DNA of 64,000 nt from Isoetes taiwanensis (taxonomy: Eukaryota; Streptophyta; Lycopodiopsida; Isoetales; Isoetaceae), in NCBI GenBank assembly GCA_021234155.1, contig JAJEKV010000095.1:2282606-2346605 (forward strand), read 5' to 3'. Both the position numbers and the translations under genes were made by a program. The notes under the pieces are model-generated. The model made no database searches, was not told the DNA's origin, and saw nothing but the letters and a program-made list of their open reading frames with translations. Below, piece after piece: positions 25,943-37,963 of the stretch (positions within the stretch are counted from its first letter, which is position 1; every line of letters starts with the position of its first letter).

Positions 25943-28900
25943 AAACGTGTGCTCGGCGATGCCGGGCACTAATTGTGGACGTGTGAAATGAAATTTTAAA
26001 TGTGTTTGTGTTCATAAATGTAATGCAATGCCAAGTGTAAAGGGCTCAATCTCTGAGCTGCATCTTATATTTCGAAGTTCATTATAATAAATCATCTAAC
26101 CCCAAAGTCATAATCCCCTAAGCCCTAAACTCCAACCTCTTTAACCCCAAACATGTTTGACATGCATATGTTTATTTAGTTATTCCGCTACCTTATGTGA
26201 AATTGTTGTAGAAACTTTTATTGTTTTTGTTGTAGAGCCTTTTGAGTAACATACTTTGCCTTTTAAGTCCTAAGTCCTAAGTACAGGGAGAGTTAACTTA
26301 AATTTTTTGGACCTATAATAACAATATATGCTTTCAAACTTTAGACCTATAATAACAATATATGCTTTCAAACTTTAGATACCACCAAAAGGCCCCTCAA
26401 ATTCTCATGATAAGAGGCATTGGAAGTTAAACCAACCAATAACTTAGCTAAGAATTAATCGAAAGATAAAATAATCACAACTTGAATGGAGATGTGATAT
26501 TGCGAGGAGTTATTGCCAGTCCACACATAACAAACTCATTATTGCTCATGCCAGCATGCTCTAATTCCATAAGGAAGATGTTACAAAGTAGTAGAAGTAA
26601 AATCTTGAAGATTTTCAAGAAAATTAGTACCAAGTACAGGGCAAGAGCTCGCGCCGCACATTAAAGATGACCTATTGCAGCAAAATACCTGTTAGTCCCA
26701 GAATCAAACTTAACAAAGATAATGTACAAAATGTACTTTAAATAACTGAAATTAAATATCTTGTGCTGAGCATAAATGTATACAAACTTAGTTCCACTTT
26801 GATCTTGAATAACATTTTGCATTATTTAACCTAATTGTAGATGCTATTGAATTTTGATAGGTATTCATTCTTCTCGACTCTTCTGCATCCTCCTTCCTGC
26901 CAAATATGGCATATATGTTTAACAGGGTCAAAGCATGGAGCTGGGGGGCATTTTTGCGCCAGCCAAGCACCCCCTAAGCACCTAATGTTGAAAATTTTAT
27001 TTATTTTTATCTTTTTTTTCTATAACTCTGATGAAGCTGAAATTTTGTATTCCAAGCCGTAATATGAATGCGTTTCACGAAAAAATATCAAAAAAATAAA
27101 AGAAAAATATCTTTAAAAATACAAAGAAAATAACCCTACTAAGCACCATGTGTCGCTGACACAAAAAGTGTCCCCCACCTCCATGCCTTGACCCAACAAT
27201 AAGATGTAAACTAAAGCATTTTATGAATTCATATTACAAAAAAACTATGGTCTTTCTGCCTCTATCATACGTTAATGTATAGATAAAGCCGCTATGATCG
27301 CTTTGTTTGTGGGACCAAGAACTCCTGCTGGATTATCAACAAGCTGTGTGGAATGAGATTCTGAAATCACAGTTCTGTTCCAAGATACGGATAAGAGAGA
27401 AGCACTTGCATGAAGCCTGTGAACATGCCCTTAAAGTTTAAACCCTCCGTCCTTGTAGAGCCATAAAATAACCAGTGAAAAACAGAAAATAAAACTTTCT
27501 GGAACTTTATACAGATAAGGCAAATAATCAGATGCCACTGAATTAGCAAGGTAGATGTTTGTGCTGAAATTATAATAGCATATCATAATCTTTTAACATG
27601 AAAATGGCAGTTAAACTGGAGTGAAGAACTTGCCCAGCAAGACTTTTTTAATATTCATCTGCTTAGTGAAGCGCCCATGGGTCTCAGACTGGTTAAAAGA
27701 GGAAGAAGAAATGACATGTTGCAGCAAAGGGCATGAAATAGAACTTCAAACAATTGTAACGAAGTCCAACAACTTATCAAATAATGGAGCTATGAAGCAA
27801 CCTATAGAGGAAAAGAACATTTAGATAAAGGTTTAAATTATACCTAAAAAAAATGGAACTTTTCCTAGATGTAGGAAATTCACCCATGGCAATGCAAATC
27901 TCTTCCTTGAATGCAGGAAAACTTGAAGATCTGGAAAAATAGACAGGAGTCAAAAGGGCTTTAAGCCTTGCAACAACAAGCGATGCAAAAGAAGTCCTTT
28001 TCCCGAAAAGGATGTTCACCGAGTCACGAAAAATCATTTTTTTTGCATGTTGTTTAATAAATCTCTAATCAATTATACCTTCAAATTTTTACAAACGGAG
28101 GGTTTCTAGAAGGCGGCGGAGACATATGGTAGGCACTTATGGCACACCGGTTTGATCTAAGCTTCCTTAGTTCAATCACCGCAACACATGACAATGTAGA
28201 GTGACTGCAACCACATTCTTTTTCTAAACGAAATAGTGATCTAATAACATACTTTTTGTCATTGCCGCATATGCGGTACCACTGAACAAAAAGAATGGTT
28301 GCTCCCATAACTACAACATCCAATTAATATAAAGTGGGCAACATGGATACAGTAAATAAAGTATAGGAATCGCAATCCTAGTCTGCAACTGCAGAAATAA
28401 GTCTCAAATCATCACTGGAGTTGATATATGGCAAAAGGTAGTATCTAGCTTCATTTTGCCAATGCAACATGCACCAAGTTTCTAGGTGATCGCCATAACG
28501 ACCAAAATAATCAGGACTTATAGACCATACAGTTGAAGCTTCAGGGAACAATTATACATGCGATATCATAATAGAACCATGGATGTCTTCCTTGACTAAA
28601 AGCATCATACCGAGGGAACAAAGTCAAGCTCGAGGAAGCCGACACGGGAAAAAAAACAAAGATCTCTTCCTGTGTTTTAAAATAAATTGAGCTAAGAGCT
28701 ACATGACTTCAAACATGAATCGACTACCTTATGCAGGCCATCCTCCAGGGAGCCATAATCAGCAGCGAGACTTAGAAAACGCTCTGCCAAAAACGTTCAT
28801 TCCAGTGAGACTTACGTAAAACCGCTTCGGCCGAAAATAAAGAGCATTAGAATTTGGCACTCATCCATGAAGAAAGCTTAAGCTCAATACATAGTTACGA

Positions 28901-29700
28901 CATGACCCGCATCCTTTTGAATGTCCAAAGCTCTTCTAAAAGGAAGCCCGCACAAAAGCACGCCTATACATAATCATAGAAGATAAGCCATGGGAGAAAG
29001 CATAAACCAATGCTTGGGGGAGGCGCGGTTATTGGCGTTCAAAAACCCAAGATTTACACTTTTGCATATCGGGGAAGATTTGCCTACTTAGATTTTGATA
29101 AAACCGAAAGCAGAGCCTAGACCTAATGCATTGCTTGTTGCAAACCAAAGATGATCTGAAGCATAACTCTGAAGGCGAAAGATGCGAGGCTCTCGCCATG
29201 AAGATATAACCGTCTCCCTCCCTCGCATCATATCCCCATTGTAATGGCGGTGCCGCAGATGCCGCGTTACCTACACCCACCACAGAGAGAAAAAAATGTT
29301 GATCTAAAAATAGAGAAACAGAGGGAAGACAACTTTTGTGCTCCAAAACTCACGCTAAAAGCAACCCGTAGGCTCGCCGGGAAGGCCAGAAATAGCCGAA
29401 ACTAAATCCAATAGGTTGATCATGCCTCTGTTGGGCGCTTAAGAAACAGGGAGCATCTAGCAACCCCGGGGCGCTCTGATGCATCGGGGAAAGAAAAAGC
29501 TGAAGGGCTGGAGGAAATCGAGATGAAGCCAAATCGAGTCCCAAGATTACCACCATGTCTTCGGCAAAGCAAAGATAATTTGAACTATGATAGTGGAGGT
29601 AAGAGAGGAAACTCAGACGACCAAAATAGTCCCGCATGCGGAAGAGGGAACGCCGCATGCGTCTGCACATGCGGCGTTCCGGCACAAATATCAAAGCCAT
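25943..29700. other. Unrecognised interior of the Helitron
   Basis: About 3.7 kb of AT-rich, intron-like sequence with short frames on both strands (for example minus-strand 27777-28037, 28081-28323 and 29029-29346). The last contains GNAASAAPPLQWGYDAREGDG after an acceptor-like site, so captured host exons are plausible, but I identify no gene. The GC-rich part 28600-29700 differs in composition from the rest. Confidence 0.4.
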
Positions 29701-29712
29701 CTCTTTTTAATA

Positions 29713-29729
29713 AAGAAGATGGTGCCCAG
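29713..29729 (-). other. Internal Helitron 3'-type hairpin
   Basis: GCCCAGCGTTGCTGGGC is the same perfect 7-bp stem as the Helitron 3' ends at 36107, 37974 and 43169, but without CTAG next to it. It probably marks an older, truncated Helitron. Confidence 0.6.
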
Positions 29730-29839
29730 CGTTGCTGGGCAAACGTTGGGAACCTCTCAATGATATGTGGTCTTTATTGAGATAAGGTTTTTTCTCATAC
29801 ATGCAAACTTATCAATGATCTTATAAAGGTTTTTTCTCA

Positions 29840-30350
29840 ACCTTTTTTATGTACCCTTTTTCCTTCTTTCCCCATCCTCTTCCCCTTTTTCCCCTTTCCA
29901 CTTTCTCCTTTCTTGTTTCTTTTTTCTTTTCCCTTTCCCATACTCTTTTTCCCTTTCTTTTTTCTATTTCCTCACCCTTTCCCTCTTCCCTTTTTTCTCG
30001 TGCCCTTTTCTCCTTCCTCTTTTCCTCTTTTCCTATTCCTTGCTCCCTACCCTTTGTCTATTCTACTTTCCCCCCACCTTTTTCCTCATTTTTCCATCCT
30101 TTCCCTCTTCCTTTTTCTCGATGCTCTTTTTGCTTTCCTTTTTCTCTTTCTTCACCCTTTCTCTTTTCCCTTTTTTTTCCCTTTCCTTTTTTCTCTTTTT
30201 CTCGTTCCCTTTTCCCAAGTTCTCTTTTTCCCTTTTCCCCCTCTCTTTTCCTTTTTACTTTTCTTTTTCCCATAGACTTTGCAACCTTTTCTTATTTTCC
30301 CTTACCTTTTTCTCCTTTTCTCACCTTTACTTCTTACCCTTCTCGCGGTG
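29840..30350. repeat. Homopyrimidine tract in Helitron (first block)
   Basis: About 500 bp almost entirely C and T on the plus strand, T-rich with CCC runs. It gives long stop-free Phe/Ser/Pro/Leu frames that are not genes. Confidence 0.9.
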
Positions 30351-30640
30351 GGTAAAAGCATGTTAGGGTGTACCACTTTTGGAACCTGCAAAAGTACATA
30401 CACTAGGTACTTCAGAACTGTGTACTTTCTCATTTTTATTTTCATTAAAACTAGTACAAAAGTCTAAAATAAAAGTCACGGACGCATTAATATTCAAAGT
30501 TAAGATAAAGATAATGCTCTAGCATGTACCTTTTATTGAGATATTACACAGGTACCCAGTACCCAGTCCTGGGTACCTTTTTAGGTACTTTTTTGGTCAC
30601 TAAATAATACTTTTTAAGGGACACCCTAACATGCTTTTAC
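30351..30640. other. Mixed-sequence island between homopyrimidine blocks
   Basis: A ~290-bp unique segment contains repeated GGTACC-like words (ACAGGTACCCAGTACCCAG, then GGGTACC and TTAGGTAC). The words AGGGTGTACC and CACCCTAACATGCTTTTACC near its two ends are inverted relative to each other, so it may be a small palindromic insertion. TTAGGGTGT at 30362 and ACACCCTAA at 30621 support an inverted-repeat boundary. Confidence 0.5.
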
Positions 30641-31230
30641 CCCGGTGCTCTTTTTCCTTTCCCTTTCCCCCTCGCATATTCTATTCCTTTTTCTATTTCC
30701 TTTTATCTTTCCCTTTTTCCTTTTCTTCTTCTCTTTCCTTTTTCCTCTTACCTTTCTTTTATTCCTTTTCCCTTTTCCCTTTTCCCTTTCATCGTTTCTC
30801 CTTTTCCCTTCCCCTCTTCCTTTTCCCTTTTCCCTTTTCCCTTTTCCCTTTTCCCTTTCATCGTTTCTCCTTTTCCCTTCCCCTTCTTTTCCCTTTTCCC
30901 TTTTCCCTTTCATCGTTTGTCCTTTTCCTTCCCCTCTTCCTTTTCCTTTTCCCTTTTCCCTTTCATCGTTTTTCCTTTTCCCTTCTCCTCTTCCTTTTCC
31001 CTTTTCCCTTTTCTCTTTCATCGTTTTTCCTTTTCCCTTCCCCTCTTCCTTTTCCCTTTTCCTTTTCCCTTTCATCGTTTTTCTTTTCCCTTCCCTCTTC
31101 CTTTTCCCTTTTCCCTTTTTCCCTTTCATCGTTTTTTTCCTTTTCCCTTCCCCTTCCCCTTTTCCTTTTCCCTTTTCCCTTTTCCCTTTTCCCTTTTCCT
31201 TTTCCGTTTTCCTTTTCCTTTTCCCTTTCA
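30641..31230. repeat. Homopyrimidine minisatellite with CATCGTTT marker
   Basis: A C/T tract carries the marker TTTCATCGTTT at about 30787, 30857, 30919, 30962, 31017, 31071 and 31127, giving units of about 43-70 bp made of CCCTTTT words. The same marker appears at about 10018 and 10073 in the first Helitron end. Confidence 0.85.
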
Positions 31231-31449
31231 TATTGAAGCCATAGTCAAGAAGAAATTTTAGTTGAAGACATGCACACATCATCTCCACCATTGGTCAATC
31301 AAATCCTCGACCGTCCGATTTAGGGCGTGGTCCATTACATATTTACTTACACTAAAACTTTATTATATAAGATCAACATGGTTTAATGCATTAAATCTTC
31401 TTTTTGGCTCTTGCGCCAAGAACAAAATTAGAAAAGTTGAACCACAGGA

Positions 31450-31520
31450 TACATTGGCCGAGAATCGAACTCGGGTCTGTACCGTGGCAGGGTACTATTC
31501 TACCACTAGACCACCAATGC
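31450..31520 (-). tRNA. tRNA-Gly(GCC), copy 4
   Basis: Intact anticodon arm. The last acceptor base is changed (ACATTGG on the plus strand), leaving a G-U end pair. Confidence 0.88.
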
Positions 31521-31939
31521 ACAAGTAATACAAATGAATAGCTTCTTAATTAACAAGCACATACAACAAACTCAATTAAATGCATCTCATAATCCAGTTC
31601 GCAAAAAAAATATCGGGTCGTTACAATAAGGTGTAGGAATGGTTGTTCTTCTAATAAGTCCAAACAAATGATTATGCCAAGGCATAAAGCGACAAGATTT
31701 GCTCAATTTCACCATGTGTTTTCCATGCTTGAACTTGATATCATAAAAAATTGAAAGAATTAACATGTGAATGAGTAACAATGTTGAGCATTCGTGTGCC
31801 ACTAAGGGGGGCTATGCATAAACCCTAGAATATTGCGTCAGTGGAAGAGTGCGTAGGGAATCTGAATGACAAACTCTAAGTATTAATTGAATTGACGTAT
31901 GTGATAGGGACTATAAAATAATATGAAAAAGCTCCTACA

Positions 31940-32021
31940 CGTGGATGATAGGATTCGAACTTTTGCGAGCAAAGCCCACATGATTTCTAGTCATGCCCAA
32001 TAACCACTCTGGCACATCCAG
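31940..32021 (-). tRNA. tRNA-Ser(AGA) copy 4, degenerate
   Basis: Anticodon loop CTAGAAA is kept, but the T-stem is disrupted (GAACTTTTGCG on the plus strand) and the acceptor end is altered. Probably a pseudogene. Confidence 0.65.
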
Positions 32022-32276
32022 ACAGCATGTGGAATACTTCCGTTTCTTCTTAGATCATTGAAATATTTAGGAGGATAGGATTTGGCTAGTCATTTATTCT
32101 CTCTCATTCTGATGTTTGATGGTTGGAAGAGCAAGATTAGCTTCGATCTCATTTCTCACCCTATGTGCAATCGATTGCTGAGTTATCCTTATGTCATTAT
32201 CAACATGGTTTAATGCATTAAATCTTCTTTTTGGCTCTTGCGCCAAGAACAAAATTAGAAGAGTTGAACCACAGGA

Positions 32277-32351
32277 TGCATTGGCGAGAGAATCGAACTC
32301 AGTGCATGTACAAACCCTGGCGGTACTATTCTACCACTAGACCACCAATGC
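32277..32351 (-). tRNA. tRNA-Gly copy 5, anticodon region scrambled
   Basis: Acceptor and D-arm match. The T/anticodon segment carries an insertion and replacement (AGTGCATGTACAAACCC on the plus strand). Confidence 0.65.
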
Positions 32352-32750
32352 ACAAGTAATACAAATGAATACCTTCTTAATTAACAAGCACATACAACCA
32401 ACTCAATCAAATGAATCTCATAATCCGGTTCTCAAAAAAAATATGGTCGTCATACAATAAGGTGCGGGGAATGGTTGTTCTTCTAATAAGTCCAAACAAA
32501 TGATTATGCCAAGGCATAAAGCGACAAGATTTGCTCAATCACCATGTTCTTCCATGCTTGAACTTGATATCATAAAAAATTGAAAGAATTAACATGTGAA
32601 TGAGTAACAATGTCGAGCATTGGTGTGCCACTAATGGGGGCTATGCATAAACTCTAGAATATTGCGCCAGTGGAAGAGTGCGTAGGGAATCTGAATGACA
32701 AACTCTAAATATTAATCGAATGGACGTATGTGATAGGGACTATAAAATAA

Positions 32751-34185
32751 CTAGAAATGGAGCCCAGCATTGCTGGACATAGCTAGGAACTATAAATGAT
32801 ACATTGGAGCAATTGTTAAGTGAACTCACATTTTTAAGATTGCACAATTAAGAGCATTCAACTGCATTTCCCAGCTCTTCCAAGGTTCCCCTAGCTTTTT
32901 CCCTTTTCCCTTTGCCTTTTTCCACTTTCCCTTTTTTTCCCCCTCTTTCCTTCTTTTCTTTTTCTATTTCTCGTTTATCTTTTTCCACTATCCCATTTCT
33001 TCCATTGCCCTTTTCCCATGTTTGCCCTTTTCACATTTTTCCTTTTCTATTTTTTCCTTCCCTTTTCTCCCATTTCTTTTTGCCCTTTAATTTTTCCCTT
33101 ATCCCCTCCTTTTTCCCTTTTACATTATTCCATTAAATAAAAGATCTTTTTTTTTTTCCTTTTTCTTTTTTTTTTTCCCTCCCCTTTTTATTTTCCCGTT
33201 TTACTCTTTCTTTTTTCTCTTTTTCCTTTTCCCGTTTGCCCATCCCCACGCTTCCCTTTTTTCCATTCTCCTTTTCTTTTTCCCTTCTCAATTTTCCATT
33301 TTCCCACTCCCCATTTTTTCCTTTTTCCTTTTTTTATTTCCCCCCTTCTTTTCACCTTCCCTTTTTCCTTTTATCTTTTTCATTTTCTTCCTTCCCTTTC
33401 CCTTCCTTTCGCTTCCCTTTCCCCTTTCCCTTTTCCCGATGGCCCTTTTCCCTTCCCTTTTCCTCCTCTCCCAACCCTTTCTCTCTTTCTTTTTTTTCCC
33501 TTCCATTTCCCCCCTTCCTTGGCCCTTTTTTTTCTCTTTCCCTTTCCCTTTTTCTAAGCCCTTTTTTCCAACCCTTTTCTCCACTTTTTTGTCTCTTCTC
33601 CTTTTTTCCTTCCCTTTTCCCCTTCCCTTTTCCTTTGGCCCTTTTGTCTTCCCTTTTCCTTCCAAACAAATGTTATGCCAAGCCCTTTTGCCTTCCTTTT
33701 GTCTTCCCTTTTCTCCATTTTTTCTCTTCTCCCTTTTTCCTTCCCTTTTCCCCTTCCCTTTTGTCTTGCCTTTTCCTTTGGCCCTTTTTCCTTCCTTTTT
33801 CATTTTCTCCTTCCCTTTCCCTTTTTTCCTTCTCCACTTTTTTTTTTCTTTTCTCCGTTTTCCCCTTCTTTTTTCTATTTTCGTCTTTTTCCTTTTTTTA
33901 ATTTTTACTTTTTATTTTCCTATTTCCCCCTTTTCCTTTCTCCCTTTCCTTTTGTCCTTTTCCCCTCCCTTTTGCTTTTTTCTCCATTTTGCCTTTCTTT
34001 TCCCTTTCCCATTTCACCCCTTGACTATCGGATTGAGTGAATCGTATTGAAGCAACAGTAAGATGAAATTTTAGTTGAAGTCACGCACATGTCATCTTCA
34101 CCATTGGTTGATCAAATCCTCAACCGTTCGATCTAGGTCTCCATGGAAGACACACGCTATATTTTTATAATATAATATAAGAAGA
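32751..34185 (-). mobile_element. Non-autonomous Helitron, 1435 bp
   Basis: The minus strand starts TCTTCTTATATTATATTAT at 34185 and ends with an AGCCCAGCATTGCTGGACAT-type hairpin and CTAG at 32751. Removing it restores AAAATAA|TATGAACAAG of the tRNA unit, with A|T insertion and no duplication. It holds a ~1.1-kb homopyrimidine tract and a 5' segment related to the other Helitrons (GTTGAAGTCACGCACATGTC region). Confidence 0.9.
32895..34020. repeat. Homopyrimidine tract in Helitron
   Basis: About 1.1 kb of C/T-rich plus-strand sequence with few purines. A break at 33660-33680 contains AAACAAATGTTATGCCAAG, resembling part of the tRNA-unit spacer. The 221- and 203-codon frames here are low-complexity and not credible. 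Confidence 0.92.
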
Positions 34186-34203
34186 TATGAACAAGCTCCT
34201 ACA

Positions 34204-34285
34204 CGTGGATGATAGGATTCGAACCTATGCGAGCAAAGCCCACATCATTTCTAGTCATGCCCAATAACCACTCTGGCACATCCAC
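34204..34285 (-). tRNA. tRNA-Ser(AGA), copy 5
   Basis: Acceptor, T-arm and anticodon AGA present. One anticodon-stem mismatch (CACATCATTT on the plus strand). Confidence 0.8.
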
Positions 34286-34538
34286 GCCAGCATGTGGAAT
34301 ACTTCCGATACTTAGATCATTGAGATATTTAGGAGGATAGGATTTGGCTAGTCATTTATTCTCTCTCATTCTGATGTTTGATGGTTGGAAGAGCAAGATT
34401 AGGTTCGATCTCATTTCTCACCTATGGTGCAATCGATTGCTCAGTTATCCTTATGTCATTATCAACATGGTTTAATGCATTAAATCTTCTTTTTGGCTCT
34501 TGCGCCAAGAACAAAATTGGAAGAGTTGAACCACAGGA

Positions 34539-34609
34539 TGCATTGGCCGAGAATCGAACTCGGGTCTGTACCGTGGCAGGGTACTATTCTACCACTAGAC
34601 CACCAATGC
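34539..34609 (-). tRNA. tRNA-Gly(GCC), copy 6
   Basis: Sequence identical in the mature region to copy 1. Confidence 0.95.
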
Positions 34610-35014
34610 ACAAGTAATACAAATGAATACCTTCTTAATTAACAAGCACATACAACAAACTCAATTAAATGCATCTCATAATCCAGTTCGCAAAAAAATA
34701 TCATGGTCGTACAATAAGGTGTAGGAATGGTTGTTCTTCTAATAAGTCCAAACAAATGATTATGCCAAGGCATAAAGCGACAAGATTTGCTCAATCACCG
34801 TGTTTTTCCATGCTTGAGCTTGATATCATAAAAAATTGAAAGAATTAACATGTGAATGAGTAACAATGTTGAGCATTCATGTGCCACTAATGGAGGCTAT
34901 GCATAAACCCTAGAATATTGCGTCAGTGGAAATCTGAATGACAAACTCTAAGTATTAATCGAATGGACGTATGTGATAGTAGGGACTATAAAATAATATG
35001 AACAAGCTCCTACA

Positions 35015-35096
35015 CGTGGATGATAGGATTCAAACCTATGCGAGCGAAGCCCACATGCTTTCTGGTCATGCCCAATAACCACTCTGACACATCCAC
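35015..35096 (-). tRNA. tRNA-Ser(AGA)-like copy 6, C33/T56 subtype
   Basis: Loop CCAGAAA, T-loop TTTGAAT, and an extra anticodon-stem change. Likely non-functional. Confidence 0.65.
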
Positions 35097-35353
35097 GACG
35101 ACATCTGGAATACTTCCGATTCTTCTTAGATCATTGAGATATTTAGGAGGATAGGATTTGGCTAGTCATTTGTTCTCTCTCATTGTGATGTTTGATGGTT
35201 GGAAGAGGAAGATTAGCTTCGATCTCATTTCTCACACTATGGTGCAATCGATTGCTCAGTTATCCTTATGTCATTATCAACATGGTTTAATGCATTAAAT
35301 CTTCTTTTTGGCTCTTGCGCCAAGAACAAAATTGGAAGAGTTGAACCACAGGA

Positions 35354-35424
35354 TGCATTGGCCGAGAATCGAACTCGAGTCTGTACCGTGGCAGGGTACT
35401 ATTCTACCACTAGACCACCAATGC
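35354..35424 (-). tRNA. tRNA-Gly(GCC), copy 7
   Basis: Intact cloverleaf with one T-stem change (CTCGAGTC on the plus strand). Confidence 0.9.
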
Positions 35425-35835
35425 ACAAGTAATACAAATGAATACCTTCTTAATTAACAAGCACATACAACCAACTCAATCAAATGCATCTCATAATCCA
35501 GTTCTCAAAAAAATATCTTGGTCATACAATAAGGTGCAGGAATGGTTGTTCTTCTAATAAGTCCAAACAAACGATTATGCCAAGGCATAAAGCGACAAGA
35601 TTTGCTCAATTACCGTGTTTTTCCATGCTTGAACTTGATATCATAAAAATTTGAAAGAATTAACATGTGAATGAGTAACAATGTCGAGCATTGGTGTGCC
35701 ACTAATGGGGGCTATGCATAAACTCTAGAATATTGCGCCAGTGGAAAAGTGCGTGGGGAATCTGAATGACAAACTCTAAATATTAATCGAATGGACGTAT
35801 GTGATAGGATAAAATAATATGAACAAGCTCCTACA

Positions 35836-35936
35836 CGTGGATGATAGGATTCGAACATATGCGAGCAAAGCCCACATGATTTCTAGTCATGCCCAATAAC
35901 CACTCTGGCACATCACGCCAGCATGTGGAATACTTC
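35836..35936 (-). tRNA. tRNA-Ser(AGA) copy 7, acceptor deletion subtype
   Basis: Anticodon AGA is present. One base is missing in the acceptor (CATCAC) and one T-stem base changed (GAACATATG). Shared with 40332 and 46944. Confidence 0.65.
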
Positions 35937-36096
35937 CGATACTTCTTAGATCATTGAGATATTTAGGAGGATAGGATTTGTCTAGTCATTTATTCTTTCT
36001 CATTCTGATGTTTGATGGTTGGAAGAGCAAGATTAGCTTCGATCTCATTTCTCATCCTATGGTGCAATCGATTGCTCAGTTATCCTTATGTCATTA

Positions 36097-37963
36097 CTAG
36101 TAATGGTGCCCAGCGTTGCTGGGCGTAAGTTGAGAGCCTATAAATGTTTTGGGCTGCAGTGAGAAAAGCCCTATACCTTTCCCTTTCTGTTTCCCTTTCC
36201 CTTTTGCTCTATCCCGGATTTCACTTTTTCTTATTTTCTATACACTTTTCTTTTTCTTTTCAGTTTTTTCACGTTTTTTCGCATATGTTTCCTTGTTTCC
36301 CCACCCCTTTCCTTCCTTTCCCTCTTCCCTTTTTCCGATAACCTTTTTCCCTTTCCTTTTCCTCCTTTCCCACCCTTTCCTTCTTCTCCTTTTTCCATGT
36401 CCTTCTCCCTTTCCCCTCACCTTTTTCCATGCCTTCTCTTTTCCCCATCCTTTTTCCATGCCTTGCCTTTTCCTCAATCTTTTAGTCTTTCGCTTTCTTC
36501 CATGCCTATTTTCCCTTATCTTTTCCTCCATTTCCCAGCCTTTCGCTCTTCATTTTTTTGGGTGCCCTTTTCTCCTCCCTTTTTCTTTTTCCCCTCCTGT
36601 TTTTCATGCATTTTTTACCTTCCCTTTTCCCATCTCCTCACCCTTTCTCCCTTCCCCTTTTCTATGTTCCCTTTTTCTCTTCCCTTTTCCTATTTTCCTT
36701 TTTGCCGTGCCCTCTCCCCTTTTCCCCTTTTCCCTCCTTTTTTCTTTTCCATTTTTCTTCTCTTACGCCCTTTTTCCCTTCCCTTTTTTTTCCACCCCTT
36801 TCTTCTTTATATTTTTCATGTGCTTTCCTTTTCCTCACCCTTTCCCACTTCTCTTTTTCCCGTGCGATTTTTTCTTCTTTTTCCCCTTCCTTTTTCTTTT
36901 CTCTTTTCCTTTACCCATGTTTTCTTCCCCTTTTCCCTCTGCTCCCCCACTTCCCTTCCCTTTTCCCTTTCCTAATGGATTTTTTTCCTGTTTTCCTCCT
37001 TTCCCGATCCTTTCCTCGTGCCCTTTTTCCTTCTTTTCCTTTTCCTTTCTCTTTTCCCATGCCTTTCCACATTTGTTTTCTTTTCTTATTTTCCTATACT
37101 CATTTTCCTTTTTTTCCCACCCTTTCTCTTCCCCCTTTTTTTCTTTTTTTTTTTTTTATTTCTCCTACATTTTCCTCTTCCCTTTTTATCTCATGCCCTT
37201 TCCCCCCTTCCCTTCCTTGTTTACCTTTTTTTTCCTTTTTCTCATGCCTTTTTTTCGTGTTCCCTTTCCCCTTTTCCCTTTCCTTTTCTTTTCTTCTCAC
37301 TTTCCCTTATTTCTTCCCTTCTCCCCATCCTTTTCTTGTTCTCCCTTTTTCCTTCCCTCTTCCCTCATTTTTCCAACCTTTTACTCTTCCCCTTTTTCTC
37401 GATCCACTTTTTTCCTCTTTTTCTTTTTCCTTTTCCTATGCCATTTTCCATTCCTTTTTCCTCTTTCTTCAACGCTCTTCTCCCTTTTCCGATGCCCTGT
37501 TTTTCTTCCCATTTTCCATGCTTTTTTCCTCCTCCCTTTTCCCCTTTCTTCAATCTTTTCTTCTTCTTTTTTTTCCGTGCCCTTTCCTCTTCCCTTTACC
37601 ACTTTATGTCTTCCCTTTTCCCTCGTGCCCTTTCCCCTGTACCTTTCCCCCCCCCCTTTTCTTTTTTTTTTCGCTTTTCATTTTTTCATGCCTTTTTCTC
37701 TTCTCTTATCCCCACCCTTTTCCCTTTGCTTTTCTCCCTTTTCCCATGCCTTTTTGCCCTTCACATTCTCTCGTGTCTCTTCCCTTTTCCTTTCCTCCCT
37801 TTTTCCCTTACCCTTTCCCCTTAAGAGATCAAAATACGACCAATCATGGTGATGGTAAGTCGTGCAATAAATCTCGGCCTTCGGATGCACTCAGATGATC
37901 TCGACCATTTAAATTAGGGCTTGATCCAATCCAAGAATTACGGTATAACATTATAATATAAGA
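36097..37963 (-). mobile_element. Non-autonomous Helitron, 1867 bp
   Basis: Minus strand starts TCTTATATTATAATGTTAT at 37963 and ends GCCCAGCAACGCTGGGC, then ACCATTACTAG, at 36097. The left flank is CATTA. The right flank is directly another Helitron, so the two lie head-to-tail at one site. The interior is mostly a 1.65-kb homopyrimidine tract. Confidence 0.92.
36170..37825. repeat. Homopyrimidine tract, 1.65 kb
   Basis: Nearly pure C/T on the plus strand, with scattered ATG/GTG/CGTG triplets about every 40-60 bp (words such as TTTTTCCATGCC or CCCGTGCCC), suggesting decayed minisatellite units. A 567-codon stop-free frame results from composition. Confidence 0.94.

Larger units (their letters stand above)
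25939..31372 (-). mobile_element. Helitron (~5.4 kb, minus orientation), possibly nested
   Basis: Read on the minus strand, the element starts TCTTATATAATAAAG at 31372 and ends in a GTGCCCGGC-ATC-GCCGAGCAC hairpin followed by ACGTTTCTAG at about 25939. A second CTAG lies at 25932. TC start, short 3' hairpin and CTAG end are Helitron hallmarks. Flanks rejoin as CATTA|TCAACATGG, the intact tRNA-unit sequence, with A|T insertion and no duplication. A second hairpin GCCCAGCGTTGCTGGGC at 29713-29729 suggests an older Helitron end inside. No RepHel protein is seen, so it is non-autonomous. Confidence 0.82.

Noticed and set aside
29029-29346. Candidate captured host gene with GNAASAAPPLQWGYDAREGDG
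   Set aside because: No family recognised and only one exon-sized frame; left as unrecognised Helitron interior.
30626-31291. Lys/Glu/Gly-rich frame on the minus strand (221 codons)
   Set aside because: It is the purine strand of the CCCTTTT minisatellite and shows no conserved features.
36149-37852. Very long plus-strand open frame (567 codons) and its overlapping frames
   Set aside because: Homopyrimidine DNA cannot form stop codons on that strand; the product is a Phe/Ser/Pro/Leu low-complexity string inside a Helitron.
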